Shown piece by piece: positions 9,091 to 19,186 of a stretch of 58,700 bases of DNA. Each line of letters starts with the position of its first letter. The stretch's first letter is position 1. The stretch covers positions 1 through 58,700 of the forward strand of contig MVIG01000033.1 of the NCBI GenBank assembly GCA_002086835.1, in the 5' to 3' direction. This stretch comes from Mycolicibacterium porcinum (lineage in GTDB: Bacteria > Actinomycetota > Actinomycetes > Mycobacteriales > Mycobacteriaceae). A model generated the notes under the pieces. The model saw only the letters and a list, made by a program, of their open reading frames with translations, searched no databases and was not told the DNA's origin. The translations under genes were made by a program, and so were the position numbers.

Positions 9091-12084
9091 GAAAATCTTC
9101 CGGACCACGCCCTTGGCCCGCCGGGTCACCCGCAGGTAGTTGTCCAGGAACTCCCCGCCGTCATCGCTGCCCCAACCGGCCGCCAGGGCCACCGCGTTGA
9201 GCTGACGGCCCGGGCCGGGCAACTGATCGGTGGGCTTGCCGCGCACCAGGACCAGGGCATTGCGGGCCCGCGTGGCCGTCAACCAGGCATCGCGCAGCAG
9301 CTCGACGTCACTCTCGGCGACCAGCTCGGCCGCCCCGATCGCGTCGAGGGTCTGCAAGGTCGAGGTGTTGTGCAGGGCGGGCACCTTGTGCGCGTAGCGC
9401 AGCTGCAGCAGCTGCACGGTCCACTCGATGTCGGCCAGCCCGCCGCGGCCCAGCTTGGTGTGGGTATTGGGGTCCGCGCCGCGCGGCAGGCGTTCGGAGT
9501 CGACCCGCGCCTTGATCCGCCGGATCTCCTGGACCGCCTCCGCCGATACCCCGCCGGAGGGGTAACGGGTCTTGTCGGCCATGAGCAGAAAACGGTCGCC
9601 GAGTTCCAGATCGCCCGCCACCCGGTGGGCCCGCAACAGGGCCTGGATCTCCCACGCCTGGGCCCACTGCTCGTAATAGGTCGCATACGAGGCCAGCGTG
9701 CGGACCAGGGGCCCGTTTCGGCCCTCGGGACGCAGCCCCGTGTCGACCTCCAGCGGCGGATCGGCGCTCGGGGTCCCCAGCAGCGCCCTGACCTGTTCGG
9801 CGATGCTCACCGACCAGCGCACGGCTGCCGAGTCCTCGACGCCAGGGTTGGGCTCGCACACGAAGATCACGTCGGCGTCGGAGCCGTAGCCGAGCTCGCC
9901 GCCGCCGAGGCGGCCCATGCCGATCACCGCGATGCGCGCGGGCACACCGGATTCGGGTGTGTTGGCCCGGATCACGGCATCCAGGGCAGCCTCCAGCACC
10001 GCGACCCACACCGAGGTCAGTGCCTTGCACACGTCGGTCACCTCGAGCAGGCCCAGCACGTCGGCCGAGGCGATGCGGGCCAGTTCCCGACGGCGCAGCG
10101 TGCGGGCGGCCGCGATGCCGCGCACCGGGTCCGGATGCCGACCGGCGGAGGCCACCAGTGCGCGGGCCACGCTGTCGGGATCGCCGTCGAGCAGTTTGGG
10201 CCCGTTGGGCCCGTCGGCGTAGAGCTGGATCACCTCGGGGGCGCGCATCAGCAGCTCCGGGATATAGGCCGAGGTGCCGAGCACCCGCATCAACCGCTTG
10301 GCCACCGCCCCCTCGTCCCGAAGGGTCGACAGGTACCAGCGCTGCTCGGCCAGCTCGTCGCTGATCCGGCGGTAGGCCAGCAGGCCGGCGTCCGGGTCGG
10401 GGGTGTCCGACAGCCAGTCGAGCAGGGTCGGCAGCAGCACCTGCTGCACCGTGCCGCGCCGCCCGCTCTGGCCGGTGAGGGCGGCCAGGTGGGTCAGCGC
10501 GCTCTGCGGGCCCTCGTAACCCAGTGCGGCGAGCTGACGTTCGGCCGCCTCGGTGCTCATCCCGGCACCGATGCCGACCGCAGGCTGGCCCACCGATTCC
10601 AGCAGCGGCTGGTAGAAGAGCTTGGCGTGCAGCCGCGACACCCGCATGCTCTGCCGTTTGAGTTCCTCGCGCAGTACACCCTGGGCGTCGTGGCGGCCGT
10701 CGGGGCGCACGTGCGCGGCCCTGGCCAGCCAGCGGTAGGCCTCGTCGTCACTCTCGTCGGGCAGCATGTGGGTGCGCTTGAGCCGCTGCAGCTGCAGCCG
10801 GTGTTCGAGCAGCCGCAGGAATTCGTAGGACGCGGTCATGTTGGCGGTGTCGTCGCGCCCGATGTATCCGCCCTCGCCGAGGGCGGCCAGCGCATCGACG
10901 GTGGACGCCACATGCAACGAGTCGTCATTGCGCCCGTGCACCAATTGCAGGAGCTGGACAGCGAATTCGACGTCGCGAAGGCCGCCGGTGCCCAGTTTGA
11001 TCTCGCGTGCCCGCACTCCGGCCGGGACGAGTTCCTCGACGCGGCGGCGCATGGCCTGCACCTCGGACACGAAATCCTCGCGCTCGCAGGCGGTCCACAC
11101 CATGGGCATCAGGGAGTCGATGTAGGCCTTGCCGAGTTCGGCATCGCCCGCGGCAGGACGTGCCTTGAGCAGTGCCTGGAATTCCCAGGTTTTCGCCCAG
11201 CGCTGGTAGTAGGCGATGTGGGAGTCCAGCGTGCGGACCAGTTGGCCGCGTTTGCCTTCCGGCCGTAGCGCGGCGTCGACCTCGAAGAAGGCTTCGCCGG
11301 CGAATTGCATCATCTCGCCGGCGACCCGGGTCGCGGTGGCGAGGTTGTCGTCGCCGTCACCATCGGCGATCGGCTCGCCGACGAAGATGACGTCCACGTC
11401 GCTGACGTAGTTCAGCTCGCGCGCACCACATTTGCCCATGGCGATGACCGCCAGCCGGGGCTCGTGGCCGTCCTCGCACACCACCCGGGTGGCAACGGTC
11501 AATGCGGCGCCCAGCGCGGCGTCGGCCAGGTCGGACAGGTGCGCGGCAACCTCGACGAACGGCAGCACGGGCTCGTTCTCCACCGTGGACGCCACATCGA
11601 GTGCGGCCAGGACCAGCAGGTGGTCGCGGTAGAGGTCTCGCAGCGCAGGCACGGCACTGCTTGTGCCCCTGTCGATCTCAGCAGTGCGGGCCGCCGCGGT
11701 GAAGATGCCGTGCAGCTCCTCGACACCGGGCAGTACGACCTTGCCTGCGAGCAGGCGCCACGACTCCGGGTGGGCGATGAGGTGGTCACCGAGAGCCAGG
11801 GAGGATCCCAGCACGCCGAACAGCCGGCCCCGCAATGCCCGGTCGGTCAGCAGTTGGCGGTTGAGCTCCTCGACCCCGGCCCCGAGGGCATCGGTCAGTC
11901 GCACCATCGCCAGCAGGGCGACGTCTGCGTCCGGTGCCCGCGACAGCGACCACAGCAACTCGACGTGCGACTCGGTGTTCCAGCCGAGCTGTTCCAGGTG
12001 CGCGGACGCCTGCGGATGCACCAGACCGAGCCGACCGACACTGGGCAGTTTCGGACGATCGGTTGCAGGCTTCGGCACGTTCAC
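9079..12084 (-). CDS. glnE: Bifunctional glutamine synthetase adenylyltransferase/deadenylylase
   Basis: GlnE adds AMP to, or removes it from, glutamine synthetase in response to nitrogen status. The 1001-residue protein shows the expected internal duplication. An N-terminal nucleotidyltransferase motif, [20 protein letters not shown] (about residues 215-234; deadenylylation half), is followed by a C-terminal [20 protein letters not shown] (about 720; adenylylation half). Both keep the paired aspartates. It lies between glnA1, whose Tyr406 it would modify, and glnA2, the order seen in M. tuberculosis (Rv2221c). A 21-bp duplication covers its stop codon. Confidence 0.96.
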   Translation of the reverse strand: MNVPKPATDRPKLPSVGRLGLVHPQASAHLEQLGWNTESHVELLWSLSRAPDADVALLAMVRLTDALGAGVEELNRQLLTDRALRGRLFGVLGSSLALGDHLIAHPESWRLLAGKVVLPGVEELHGIFTAAARTAEIDRGTSSAVPALRDLYRDHLLVLAALDVASTVENEPVLPFVEVAAHLSDLADAALGAALTVATRVVCEDGHEPRLAVIAMGKCGARELNYVSDVDVIFVGEPIADGDGDDNLATATRVAGEMMQFAGEAFFEVDAALRPEGKRGQLVRTLDSHIAYYQRWAKTWEFQALLKARPAAGDAELGKAYIDSLMPMVWTACEREDFVSEVQAMRRRVEELVPAGVRAREIKLGTGGLRDVEFAVQLLQLVHGRNDDSLHVASTVDALAALGEGGYIGRDDTANMTASYEFLRLLEHRLQLQRLKRTHMLPDESDDEAYRWLARAAHVRPDGRHDAQGVLREELKRQSMRVSRLHAKLFYQPLLESVGQPAVGIGAGMSTEAAERQLAALGYEGPQSALTHLAALTGQSGRRGTVQQVLLPTLLDWLSDTPDPDAGLLAYRRISDELAEQRWYLSTLRDEGAVAKRLMRVLGTSAYIPELLMRAPEVIQLYADGPNGPKLLDGDPDSVARALVASAGRHPDPVRGIAAARTLRRRELARIASADVLGLLEVTDVCKALTSVWVAVLEAALDAVIRANTPESGVPARIAVIGMGRLGGGELGYGSDADVIFVCEPNPGVEDSAAVRWSVSIAEQVRALLGTPSADPPLEVDTGLRPEGRNGPLVRTLASYATYYEQWAQAWEIQALLRAHRVAGDLELGDRFLLMADKTRYPSGGVSAEAVQEIRRIKARVDSERLPRGADPNTHTKLGRGGLADIEWTVQLLQLRYAHKVPALHNTSTLQTLDAIGAAELVAESDVELLRDAWLTATRARNALVLVRGKPTDQLPGPGRQLNAVALAAGWGSDDGGEFLDNYLRVTRRAKGVVRKIFGGE

Positions 12085-12121
12085 GACGGTAGCGCACGAC
12101 CCCCGGGCAGCGCCGCCGACT

Positions 12122-13462
12122 CTAGAGCGACAGGTAGTTCTTCAGCTCGTAGGGCGTGACGTGGCTGCGGTAGTTCTCCCACTCCGCGCGCTTGTTGCGC
12201 AGGAAGTAGTCGAATACGTGCTCCCCCAACGCTTCCGCGACGAGCTCGGAGTTCTCCATGGCCTCCAGAGCGTTGCCCAGGCTGGACGGGAGCTCGCGGT
12301 AGCCCATGGCACGCCGCTCTTCGGGCGTCAGGCTCCAGACGTTGTCCTCGGCCTGCGGACCCAGCACGTACCCCTTCTCGACGCCGCGCAGACCGGCGGC
12401 CAGCAGCACAGCGAAGGTCAGGTAGGGGTTGCATGCCGAGTCGGGGCTGCGAACCTCGACGCGCCGCGAGGAGGCCTTGCGCGGGGTGTACATCGGAACC
12501 CGCACCAGCGCCGAGCGGTTGGCCGCGCCCCACGAGGCCGCGGTGGGCGCTTCGCCGCCGTGCACCAGCCGCTTGTAGGAGTTCACCCACTGGTTGGTGA
12601 CGGCGCTGATCTCGCTGGCGTGCTCCAGGATGCCCGCGATGAACGACTTGGCCACATCCGAGAGCTGCAGCGGGTCGTCGGGGCTGTGGAACGCGTTGGT
12701 GTCGCCTTCGAACAGGCTCATGTGCGTGTGCATGGCCGAGCCGGGGTGCTCGCCGAACGGCTTGGGCATGAACGACGCACGGACGCCGTCGGCCAGGGCG
12801 ACTTCCTTGACCAGATAGCGGAAGGTCATCACGTTGTCGGCCATCGACAGGGCGTCGGCGTAGCGCAGGTCGATCTCCTGCTGACCGGGTGCGCCCTCGT
12901 GGTGGCTGAACTCCACCGAGATGCCCATCTGCTCCAGGGCCTCGATGGCGTGCCTGCGGAAGTTGGGTGCCGAATCGTGCACGGCCTGGTCGAAATAGCC
13001 GCTGTTGTCGGCCGGTACGGGCACCGACCCGTCGTCGGGGCCGGGCTGCAGCAGGAAGAATTCGATCTCGGGATGCACGTAGCAGGTGAAGCCGAGGTCG
13101 CTGGCCTTGGCCAGCTGGCGGCGCAGCACGTGCCGGGAGTCGGCCCACGACGGCGATCCGTCCGGCATGGTGATGTCGCAGAACATGCGTGCCGAGTAGT
13201 GCTTGCCGGCGCTGGTGGTCCAGGGCAGCACCTGGAACGTCGACGGGTCGGGCCGGGCCACGGTGTCGGACTCCGAGACGCGGGCGAATCCTTCGATCGA
13301 GGATCCGTCGAAACCGATGCCCTCCTCGAAGGCACCTTCGAGTTCGGCGGGCGCGATCGCTACCGACTTGAGGTAGCCGAGGACGTCGGTGAACCACAAC
13401 CGAACGAACCGGATATCGCGTTCCTCCAGGGTGCGCAGCACGAATTCCTTCTGGCGGTCCAT
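12122..13462 (-). CDS. glnA2: Glutamine synthetase GlnA2
   Basis: The 446-residue protein is the second, type-I glutamine synthetase paralogue (Rv2222c). It has [19 protein letters not shown], the metal-site segment [25 protein letters not shown] and the C-terminal THVTPYEL-like end. Compared with GlnA1 it lacks the YELPP adenylylation loop and has [17 protein letters not shown] instead. Its role in mycobacteria is not settled; some actinobacterial paralogues act on polyamines. I start at ATG 13462, which gives the N terminus [19 protein letters not shown]. The frame is open 16 codons further up. Confidence 0.94.
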   Translation of the reverse strand: MDRQKEFVLRTLEERDIRFVRLWFTDVLGYLKSVAIAPAELEGAFEEGIGFDGSSIEGFARVSESDTVARPDPSTFQVLPWTTSAGKHYSARMFCDITMPDGSPSWADSRHVLRRQLAKASDLGFTCYVHPEIEFFLLQPGPDDGSVPVPADNSGYFDQAVHDSAPNFRRHAIEALEQMGISVEFSHHEGAPGQQEIDLRYADALSMADNVMTFRYLVKEVALADGVRASFMPKPFGEHPGSAMHTHMSLFEGDTNAFHSPDDPLQLSDVAKSFIAGILEHASEISAVTNQWVNSYKRLVHGGEAPTAASWGAANRSALVRVPMYTPRKASSRRVEVRSPDSACNPYLTFAVLLAAGLRGVEKGYVLGPQAEDNVWSLTPEERRAMGYRELPSSLGNALEAMENSELVAEALGEHVFDYFLRNKRAEWENYRSHVTPYELKNYLSL

Positions 13463-13513
13463 GAGCGCAGCGTAGGCATCGGCTGTTAATTCTGTGTTAC
13501 GAGCCTGCAAGAG

Positions 13514-15025
13514 TTAGCAGGAGAGATCGCCCGGCGAGGTCTGGGTGACGAAGAAATTCAGTACTGCGGTGTCCACGCAGGCGTCCCCGTTGAACACCAC
13601 GGTGTGCTGGGTTCCGGTGAAGGAGATCAGCGCCGCACCCATTTGCCGGGCCAGGTCCACCCCCGCCTGATACGGCGTAGCCGGGTCCCCGGTCGTGGAC
13701 ACCACGACCACCTTGCCGGGCCCGGGCCCGGTGACCGGGTGCGGAGAAGACGTCGCCGGTACCGGCCACAGCGCGCAGATGTCGCGGGGTGCATAGCCGG
13801 TGAACTCGCCGTAGGACATGAAGGGTGCCACTGTCCGCAGGCGCTGGTCGGCTTCGGCCCATACCGCGGGGTCGGTCGGGAACGGCGAGTCGACGCAGCG
13901 GATCGCGGTGAACGCGTCCTGCAAGTTCTCGTAGTGCCCGGATTCGTCGCGGTGCCAGTAGTCGTCGGCGAGCAGCAGCAGGTCACCGGCGTCGGTGCCG
14001 CGGTTGAGCCCGAGCAGGCCGCTGGTCAGGTAGGGCCAGTACCGCGCTGAATAGAGGGCGTTGCCGGTGCCGGTGATCGCGTCGGCGTAGCCGAGTCCGC
14101 GCGCGTCGGAGGTGGAGCCCGGTGTCGACACCAGCGGGTCGACCAGCCGCTGGAACCGGCCGACGAACTGAGCGGGATCGGTACCCAGCGGGCAGTCGGT
14201 CGATTTCGCACAGTCGGCGGCGTAGGTGTCGAACGCCTTCTGGAATCCGCCGAGCTGGCGGATGTTCTTGGTGATCGGATCCTGGCTGGGGTCGATGGCG
14301 CCGTCGAGCACCATGGTGCGCACCCGGTCGCCGAACTGTTCGGCGTACGCGCCACCGAGCTCGGTGCCGTACGAGAAGCCCAGATAGTTGATCTGCTCCT
14401 CCCCCAGCGCGGCCCGCACCGCATCCATGTCGCGCACCGCCGAGGCGGTTCCGACGTTGGCCAGGAACGGTGCGCCCATGCGGTCGAGGCACTGCTGGGC
14501 GAACTGGCGGTAGAGGTCTTCGATGTGGGCGACCCCGGCCGGGCTGTAATCGGCCATCGGTTCGCGGCGGTAGGCATCGATCTCGGCGTCGGTGCGGCAG
14601 CGCAACTCCGGCGTGGAATGCCCGACGCCGCGCGGGTCGAAGCCGACCAGATCGAAATGGTCGGTGAGCGGGGAGCCGGCCAGTGCGGCACCCATCCCGG
14701 CCACGGTGTTCACCGCCGAGGCGCCCGGACCGCCCGGGTTGATGAACAGCGCGCCGATGCGCTGGCCACTGGCCGGTATCCGGATGACCGCCAATTGCGC
14801 TTGCGCGCCTTGGGGATCCGGCGCGTTCCAATCCAGCGGTACCGCGACAGTGCTGCATTGCGCGGTCGGGATCGCGGCCGGATCCCGCACCCAAGGGGCG
14901 CAGCTTCCCCATTCCGGCCCCGATTCCGGCGCAGCCTGCGCGACTGGGCAGACCACGGCGGTAGCGCCGAGCAGCGCCACCGCCAAAACACGTCCCGCCC
15001 TGCCCGCCCACCACACGGCAGTCAT
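13514..15025 (-). CDS. Secreted alpha/beta-hydrolase, Hip1 paralogue (Rv2223c type)
   Basis: The 503-residue protein is an exported serine hydrolase of the TAP/Streptomyces tripeptidyl-aminopeptidase family. A Sec signal peptide ends near VAQA/APES (about residue 33). NPGGPGAS forms the oxyanion region, the nucleophile is in GFSYGTELGG (about Ser222), and the acid and base are in TTGDPATPY (about 441) and GTQHTVV (about 474). I prefer ATG 15025 because it gives a normal signal peptide; the frame stays open for another 390 codons upstream only as antisense-phase overlap with the next gene. Unlike its neighbour it has no lipobox cysteine. Confidence 0.88.
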   Translation of the reverse strand: MTAVWWAGRAGRVLAVALLGATAVVCPVAQAAPESGPEWGSCAPWVRDPAAIPTAQCSTVAVPLDWNAPDPQGAQAQLAVIRIPASGQRIGALFINPGGPGASAVNTVAGMGAALAGSPLTDHFDLVGFDPRGVGHSTPELRCRTDAEIDAYRREPMADYSPAGVAHIEDLYRQFAQQCLDRMGAPFLANVGTASAVRDMDAVRAALGEEQINYLGFSYGTELGGAYAEQFGDRVRTMVLDGAIDPSQDPITKNIRQLGGFQKAFDTYAADCAKSTDCPLGTDPAQFVGRFQRLVDPLVSTPGSTSDARGLGYADAITGTGNALYSARYWPYLTSGLLGLNRGTDAGDLLLLADDYWHRDESGHYENLQDAFTAIRCVDSPFPTDPAVWAEADQRLRTVAPFMSYGEFTGYAPRDICALWPVPATSSPHPVTGPGPGKVVVVSTTGDPATPYQAGVDLARQMGAALISFTGTQHTVVFNGDACVDTAVLNFFVTQTSPGDLSC

Positions 15026-15114
15026 GGTCGCACGGCGACCCACACCGGGTCTGTGCCCGACGCCGACCAGAGATCGGCCGGAGATCATCCGGTGACCTTG
15101 GCGAGCCGGATCGG

Positions 15115-16629
15115 TCAGCAGCGGGTACCCGGTGGCGGAACCGTCACGTCGACGAGGTAGGTGGCGGCGAGGTCGTCGATGCACTTGTTCCCCTGGAACA
15201 CCACGGTGTGCTGGGTGCCGTCGAAGGTCACCAGCGTGCCGCCGAGCTGGCGGGCCAGGTCGACACCGGCCTGGTACGGCGTGGCCGGGTCGTTCGTGGT
15301 CGAGACGATCAACGTCGGGGGCAGACCCTTCACCGAGATCTCGTGCGGCTTGCTGGTCGGCGGCACCGGCCAGAACGCACAGGTGCCGAGCGGCGCGTGC
15401 CCGGTGAATTCGCCGTAGCTCATGAACGGCGCCACCTCGCGGGCCCGTCGGTCCTCCTCGACGACCGTGGCCCGATCGGTGACGGCGGGCTTGTCGACGC
15501 AGTTGACCGCGACCCGCACATCGGTGGAATTGTTGTAGTGGCCCTTGGCATCTCGGCCCATGTAGAGGTCGGCCAATGCCAGCATCACGTCGCCGTTGCC
15601 GTTCTTGAGCCCGGTCAGGCCGTCGGTCAGGTGCCGCCACAGGTTCGGCGAGTACAGCGGCAGGATGGTGCCCACGGTGGCATCGCTGTAGCTCAGCCCG
15701 CGCGGGTCGCGCGTCTTGGCCGGGTGCTCCACCAGCGGATCGATCAGGCTCTTGTACACCTCGACGGCCTTGGCCGGATCCGTGCCCAGCGGGCAGTCGG
15801 GATTCTTGGTGCAGTCGGCCGCGTAGTCGTCGAAGGCCTTCTGGAACGCGGCGGCCTGGCGGATGTCTTCCTCCACCGGATCGGCGTTGGGATCGACTGC
15901 CCCGTCGAGGATCATCGCGCGGACCTTCTCCGGGAACTGCTCGGCGTAGGTCGCGCCGATGCGGGTGCCGTAGGAGTAACCCAGGTAGGTCAGCTTGTCG
16001 TCCCCGAGGGCGACGCGGATCGCGTCGAGGTCCTTGGCAACGTTTTCGGTGCCGACGTTCTCCAGGAACTCCTTGCCCATCTTTTCGACGCAACGGTCGA
16101 CGAATTTCTTGGTCTCGTTCTCCAGGTGCTCGACGCCTTCGGGGGTGTACTCCACCGTCGGATCGGCGCGCAGCCGGTCGTTGTCCTCGTCGGAGTTGCA
16201 CCAGACCGCAGGCGTCGAGGATCCGACACCGCGCGGATCGAAGCCGACGATGTCGAAGCGGTCCTTGACCACCTGCGGCAGGCCGGACAGCAGGGAGACG
16301 GCTGACTCCACCCCGGACTCGCCGGGGCCGCCGGGGTTGATCACCAGCGAGCCGATCTTCTGGCCCGCGGCCGGGAAGCGGATCATCGCCAGCCGCGCGA
16401 CTTCGCCTTCAGGCTTGGAGTAGTCGACCGGCACCGACAGCATCCCGCATTCGGCGTTGTCGGGGATCTGCACGTGATCACCCGAGCCGGCGTTGCACGG
16501 CAGCCATTGCACCGGCGTGCCGGGCCGCGGGACCGCGATCTTTGCTTCCCCGTCGACCACCTGGGTGCAGCCCGCCGCGGCCACCGCCGTCACCGCCAGC
16601 AGCGCGCCGAACCTCATCCTGAACTTCAT
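15115..16629 (-). CDS. caeA: Cell-envelope serine protease, lipoprotein (Hip1/CaeA)
   Basis: The 504-residue protein matches Rv2224c (CaeA/Hip1), a cell-wall-associated serine protease that in M. tuberculosis cleaves GroEL2 and affects host responses. It starts with a lipoprotein signal (AVTAVAAAGC, Cys about 21). The catalytic serine is in LGYSYGTRIG (about 218), with TTNDPATPYQAGVD (Asp) and GTQHTVVFQG (His, about 473). ATG 16629 gives the shortest good signal peptide; ATG 16647 is possible. It lies tandemly upstream of its paralogue, which suggests an old gene duplication. Confidence 0.92.
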   Translation of the reverse strand: MKFRMRFGALLAVTAVAAAGCTQVVDGEAKIAVPRPGTPVQWLPCNAGSGDHVQIPDNAECGMLSVPVDYSKPEGEVARLAMIRFPAAGQKIGSLVINPGGPGESGVESAVSLLSGLPQVVKDRFDIVGFDPRGVGSSTPAVWCNSDEDNDRLRADPTVEYTPEGVEHLENETKKFVDRCVEKMGKEFLENVGTENVAKDLDAIRVALGDDKLTYLGYSYGTRIGATYAEQFPEKVRAMILDGAVDPNADPVEEDIRQAAAFQKAFDDYAADCTKNPDCPLGTDPAKAVEVYKSLIDPLVEHPAKTRDPRGLSYSDATVGTILPLYSPNLWRHLTDGLTGLKNGNGDVMLALADLYMGRDAKGHYNNSTDVRVAVNCVDKPAVTDRATVVEEDRRAREVAPFMSYGEFTGHAPLGTCAFWPVPPTSKPHEISVKGLPPTLIVSTTNDPATPYQAGVDLARQLGGTLVTFDGTQHTVVFQGNKCIDDLAATYLVDVTVPPPGTRC

Positions 16630-16693
16630 GGCTGACCATGCTGCCATGACGTGACATCGCCGCAGGCCCGGCCTATCGCGACGCGCGGGGACG

Positions 16694-18085
16694 TTATCGG
16701 GTAGCGGCGAGCAGTTCGTCGAGCGCGACGTGGAAATCGTCGGCCATATCCCACAGGTCAGGCAGCAATTCCGGGCAGGACATGATGCCGACGTCGAGCA
16801 TCCCGGTCAGCGACATCACGGTGATGTTCAGTCCCGATCCGTGGAAGATCGGGCCGAGCGGGTACATGGCCTTGACCTCGCACCCCAGTAGGTACAGCGG
16901 GTCCTGGGGTCCGGGCACGTTGGAGATGACGAGGTTGTGGACGGGTTTGGCCCCGGACAGCCGGCTGGCCGCGTACACCCGCATCGCGGCGCCGAACACC
17001 GCCGGTGCCGCGAACTGGGTCCAGTCCTGGAGCAGCGTCGCGCCGATCGCGGAACTGTGTTGTTTGGCAACCGAATTCGAGGCGGCGATGGCCATCAGTC
17101 GCTCGGCCGGATCCTCGATGGTGGTCTCCAGCTTGGAGAACATCCCCGACACCTGATTGCGGCCGGGCCGGTTGGACCGGTCGTGCACCGACACCGGCAC
17201 CATCGCAACCAGGGAGCTTTCCGGCAGTTCGCCGCGGTCGTGCAGGAAGGTGCGCAGCACGCCGGACACCAACGCCATCACCACATCGTTGACCTTGACG
17301 TTGAAGTGGTTCTTGACGGTCTTGATGTCCTCGAGGTCCAACTGGGCGAACGCGACGCTTCGATGGCCGGTGATGTTGCTGTTGAACGCGGTTTTCGGGG
17401 CGTTGAACGGCGCGGCCATCGCCTGCCCGCTGATGGCCCGCCGCACGGTGTCGACGACCGTCGTCGCCGTGGTGGGCAGCACGTTGGCCAGCTTCAGCGG
17501 CCGTGCGGCGAATCTGAGCGCGCCGCTGATGGCGATCTCGGCCCCGGAGGCCGTGCCGACCCCGTCCACCGGATCCGGTGGTGGTGCGTCGGCCTCGGTG
17601 GTGCACAGCTGCGACATCAGGTTGGCCCCGGTCACCCCGTCGACCCCGGCGTGGTGGATCTTTGTCATCAGTGCCAGCCGACCGCCCTCGTGTGCGTCGG
17701 TTCCCGCGACGTTCTCGATGATCCACATCTCCCACAGCGGCCGGGTCCGGTCCAGCGGCAGCGACGCGATGTGGCCGCAGATCTCGGACAGCTCGGCGCG
17801 CCCACCCGGGGCCGGCAGCCCGATCCGGTGCAGGTGCCGGTTGACGTCAAAGTCCTTGTCTTCCACCCACACCGGGTGGTCGAGGTTGAACCGGCTGTCG
17901 GCCAGTTTCTCCCGGAAGTGCGGCATGGCCTTGATCCGCAACGAGAGTTCGTCGCGCATCCGATCGAACGTGTAGCCGCCCGGCATGGTGGAGGTGTCCA
18001 GTTCGAGCACCGAGCACACGTGCATGGGCTGCGCGGCCGTTTCGAGGTAGAGGAAGCTGGCGTCGAGTCCGCTGAGCCGTTGCAT
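16694..18085 (-). CDS. Wax-ester synthase/diacylglycerol O-acyltransferase
   Basis: The 463-residue protein is a WS/DGAT family acyltransferase, making triacylglycerol or wax esters from acyl-CoA. It has the N-terminal RLSGLDASFLYLET signature and the catalytic HHAGVDG at residues 144-150 (HHxxxDG intact). The C-terminal NVPGPQDPLYLLGCEV segment is typical of the family. Mycobacteria have many paralogues, and I cannot assign a specific one. It is not present at this place in M. tuberculosis and diverges from panB. Confidence 0.92.
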   Translation of the reverse strand: MQRLSGLDASFLYLETAAQPMHVCSVLELDTSTMPGGYTFDRMRDELSLRIKAMPHFREKLADSRFNLDHPVWVEDKDFDVNRHLHRIGLPAPGGRAELSEICGHIASLPLDRTRPLWEMWIIENVAGTDAHEGGRLALMTKIHHAGVDGVTGANLMSQLCTTEADAPPPDPVDGVGTASGAEIAISGALRFAARPLKLANVLPTTATTVVDTVRRAISGQAMAAPFNAPKTAFNSNITGHRSVAFAQLDLEDIKTVKNHFNVKVNDVVMALVSGVLRTFLHDRGELPESSLVAMVPVSVHDRSNRPGRNQVSGMFSKLETTIEDPAERLMAIAASNSVAKQHSSAIGATLLQDWTQFAAPAVFGAAMRVYAASRLSGAKPVHNLVISNVPGPQDPLYLLGCEVKAMYPLGPIFHGSGLNITVMSLTGMLDVGIMSCPELLPDLWDMADDFHVALDELLAATR

Positions 18086-18242
18086 GCGCTGATGTTAGGT
18101 CGCCAAGCGCAAACTGTGAGGAAATCCACTCGAACGTCGCTTTTGCCTTCATTCTCCGCGGTGGCAGACTGGCGGATGTCCGACGAACCCGGGGACCGCC
18201 AGGCGGCCTCGAGGATCGAACCGACCATCACAAGGGACGACG

Positions 18243-19100
18243 ATGTCTGAACAGTCTGTTTATGGTGCTTCCGATTCGGCCGCAGAGTCCGTGGCGTCCA
18301 AGCCGCGCACCAAGGTCCGCACGCTGACGCTGCAGAAGTGGAAGTCCGAAGGCCACAAGTGGGCGATGCTCACCTGTTACGACTACTCCAGCGCACGGGT
18401 GTTCGACGAGGCCAACATTCCGGTGTTGCTCGTGGGCGATTCGGCGGCGAACGTCGTGTACGGCTACGACACGACCGTGCCGATCACGATCGACGAGCTG
18501 ATCCCGTTGGCCCGCGCGGTCGTCAAGGGTGCCCCGCACGCCTTGGTGGTCGCCGACCTGCCGTTCGGCAGCTACGAGTCCAGCCCGCAGCAGGCGCTGG
18601 CCACCGCCACCCGGTTCATGAAGGAGACGGGCGCGCAGGCGGTCAAGCTCGAGGGTGGTGAGCGGATGGCCGATCAGATCGCGACGCTGTCGGCCGCCGG
18701 TATCCCGGTGGTGGCGCACATCGGCTTCACCCCGCAGAGCGTGAACGGGCTGGGCGGATTCCGCGTCCAGGGCCGCGGTGACGCCGCCGAGCAGACGATC
18801 CACGACGCGATCGCCGTGCAGGAGGCCGGTGCGATCGCGGTGGTGCTGGAGATGGTGCCCGCCGAGTTGGCCACCCAGATCACCGGCAAGCTGACGATCC
18901 CCACGGTCGGCATCGGCGCCGGCCCGAATTGCGATGCCCAGGTGCTGGTCTGGCAGGACATGGCCGGGCTCACCAGCGGCAAGACCGCCAAGTTCGTCAG
19001 GCGCTTCGGTGATGTCGGCGGCGAACTGCACCGTGCGGCAACGCAATACGCCCACGACGTGGCTTCCGGGGTGTTCCCCGCCGAAGAGCACAGTTACTGA
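18243..19100 (+). CDS. panB: 3-methyl-2-oxobutanoate hydroxymethyltransferase
   Basis: PanB makes ketopantoate from 2-oxoisovalerate and methylene-tetrahydrofolate, the first committed step to pantothenate and CoA. The 285-residue protein shows [32 protein letters not shown] (metal ligand Asp) and VKLEGG. The tail [24 protein letters not shown] is family-diagnostic. It has a weak ribosome site (AAGGGACG) and is followed by a strong intrinsic terminator, so it appears to be monocistronic. Confidence 0.97.
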   Translation: MSEQSVYGASDSAAESVASKPRTKVRTLTLQKWKSEGHKWAMLTCYDYSSARVFDEANIPVLLVGDSAANVVYGYDTTVPITIDELIPLARAVVKGAPHALVVADLPFGSYESSPQQALATATRFMKETGAQAVKLEGGERMADQIATLSAAGIPVVAHIGFTPQSVNGLGGFRVQGRGDAAEQTIHDAIAVQEAGAIAVVLEMVPAELATQITGKLTIPTVGIGAGPNCDAQVLVWQDMAGLTSGKTAKFVRRFGDVGGELHRAATQYAHDVASGVFPAEEHSY

Positions 19101-19123
19101 TCTCTCGCGCGTCGAGGCCAACG

Positions 19124-19160
19124 AAAACGCCGCTGCCGAACCGGTGCAGCGGCGTTTTTT
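19124..19160 (+). terminator. Intrinsic terminator of panB
   Basis: A perfect 13-bp stem (19124-19136 with 19146-19158, AAAACGCCGCTGC and complement) and a nine-base loop run straight into six T residues (19155-19160). This is the most classical rho-independent terminator in the window. Confidence 0.92.
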
Positions 19161-19186
19161 GTTGATCTGACCCTGCCCTGGCGTGT

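Noticed and set aside
9370-11268. A 632-codon open frame on the plus strand opposite glnE
   Set aside because: It is a GC-rich antisense shadow of glnE; it has no family motifs and low-complexity His/Arg/Gly-rich composition.
13514-16201. An 895-codon frame covering both hydrolase genes
   Set aside because: Only the part from 15025 encodes a protease with a signal peptide; the upstream part is a shifted reading of the caeA gene.
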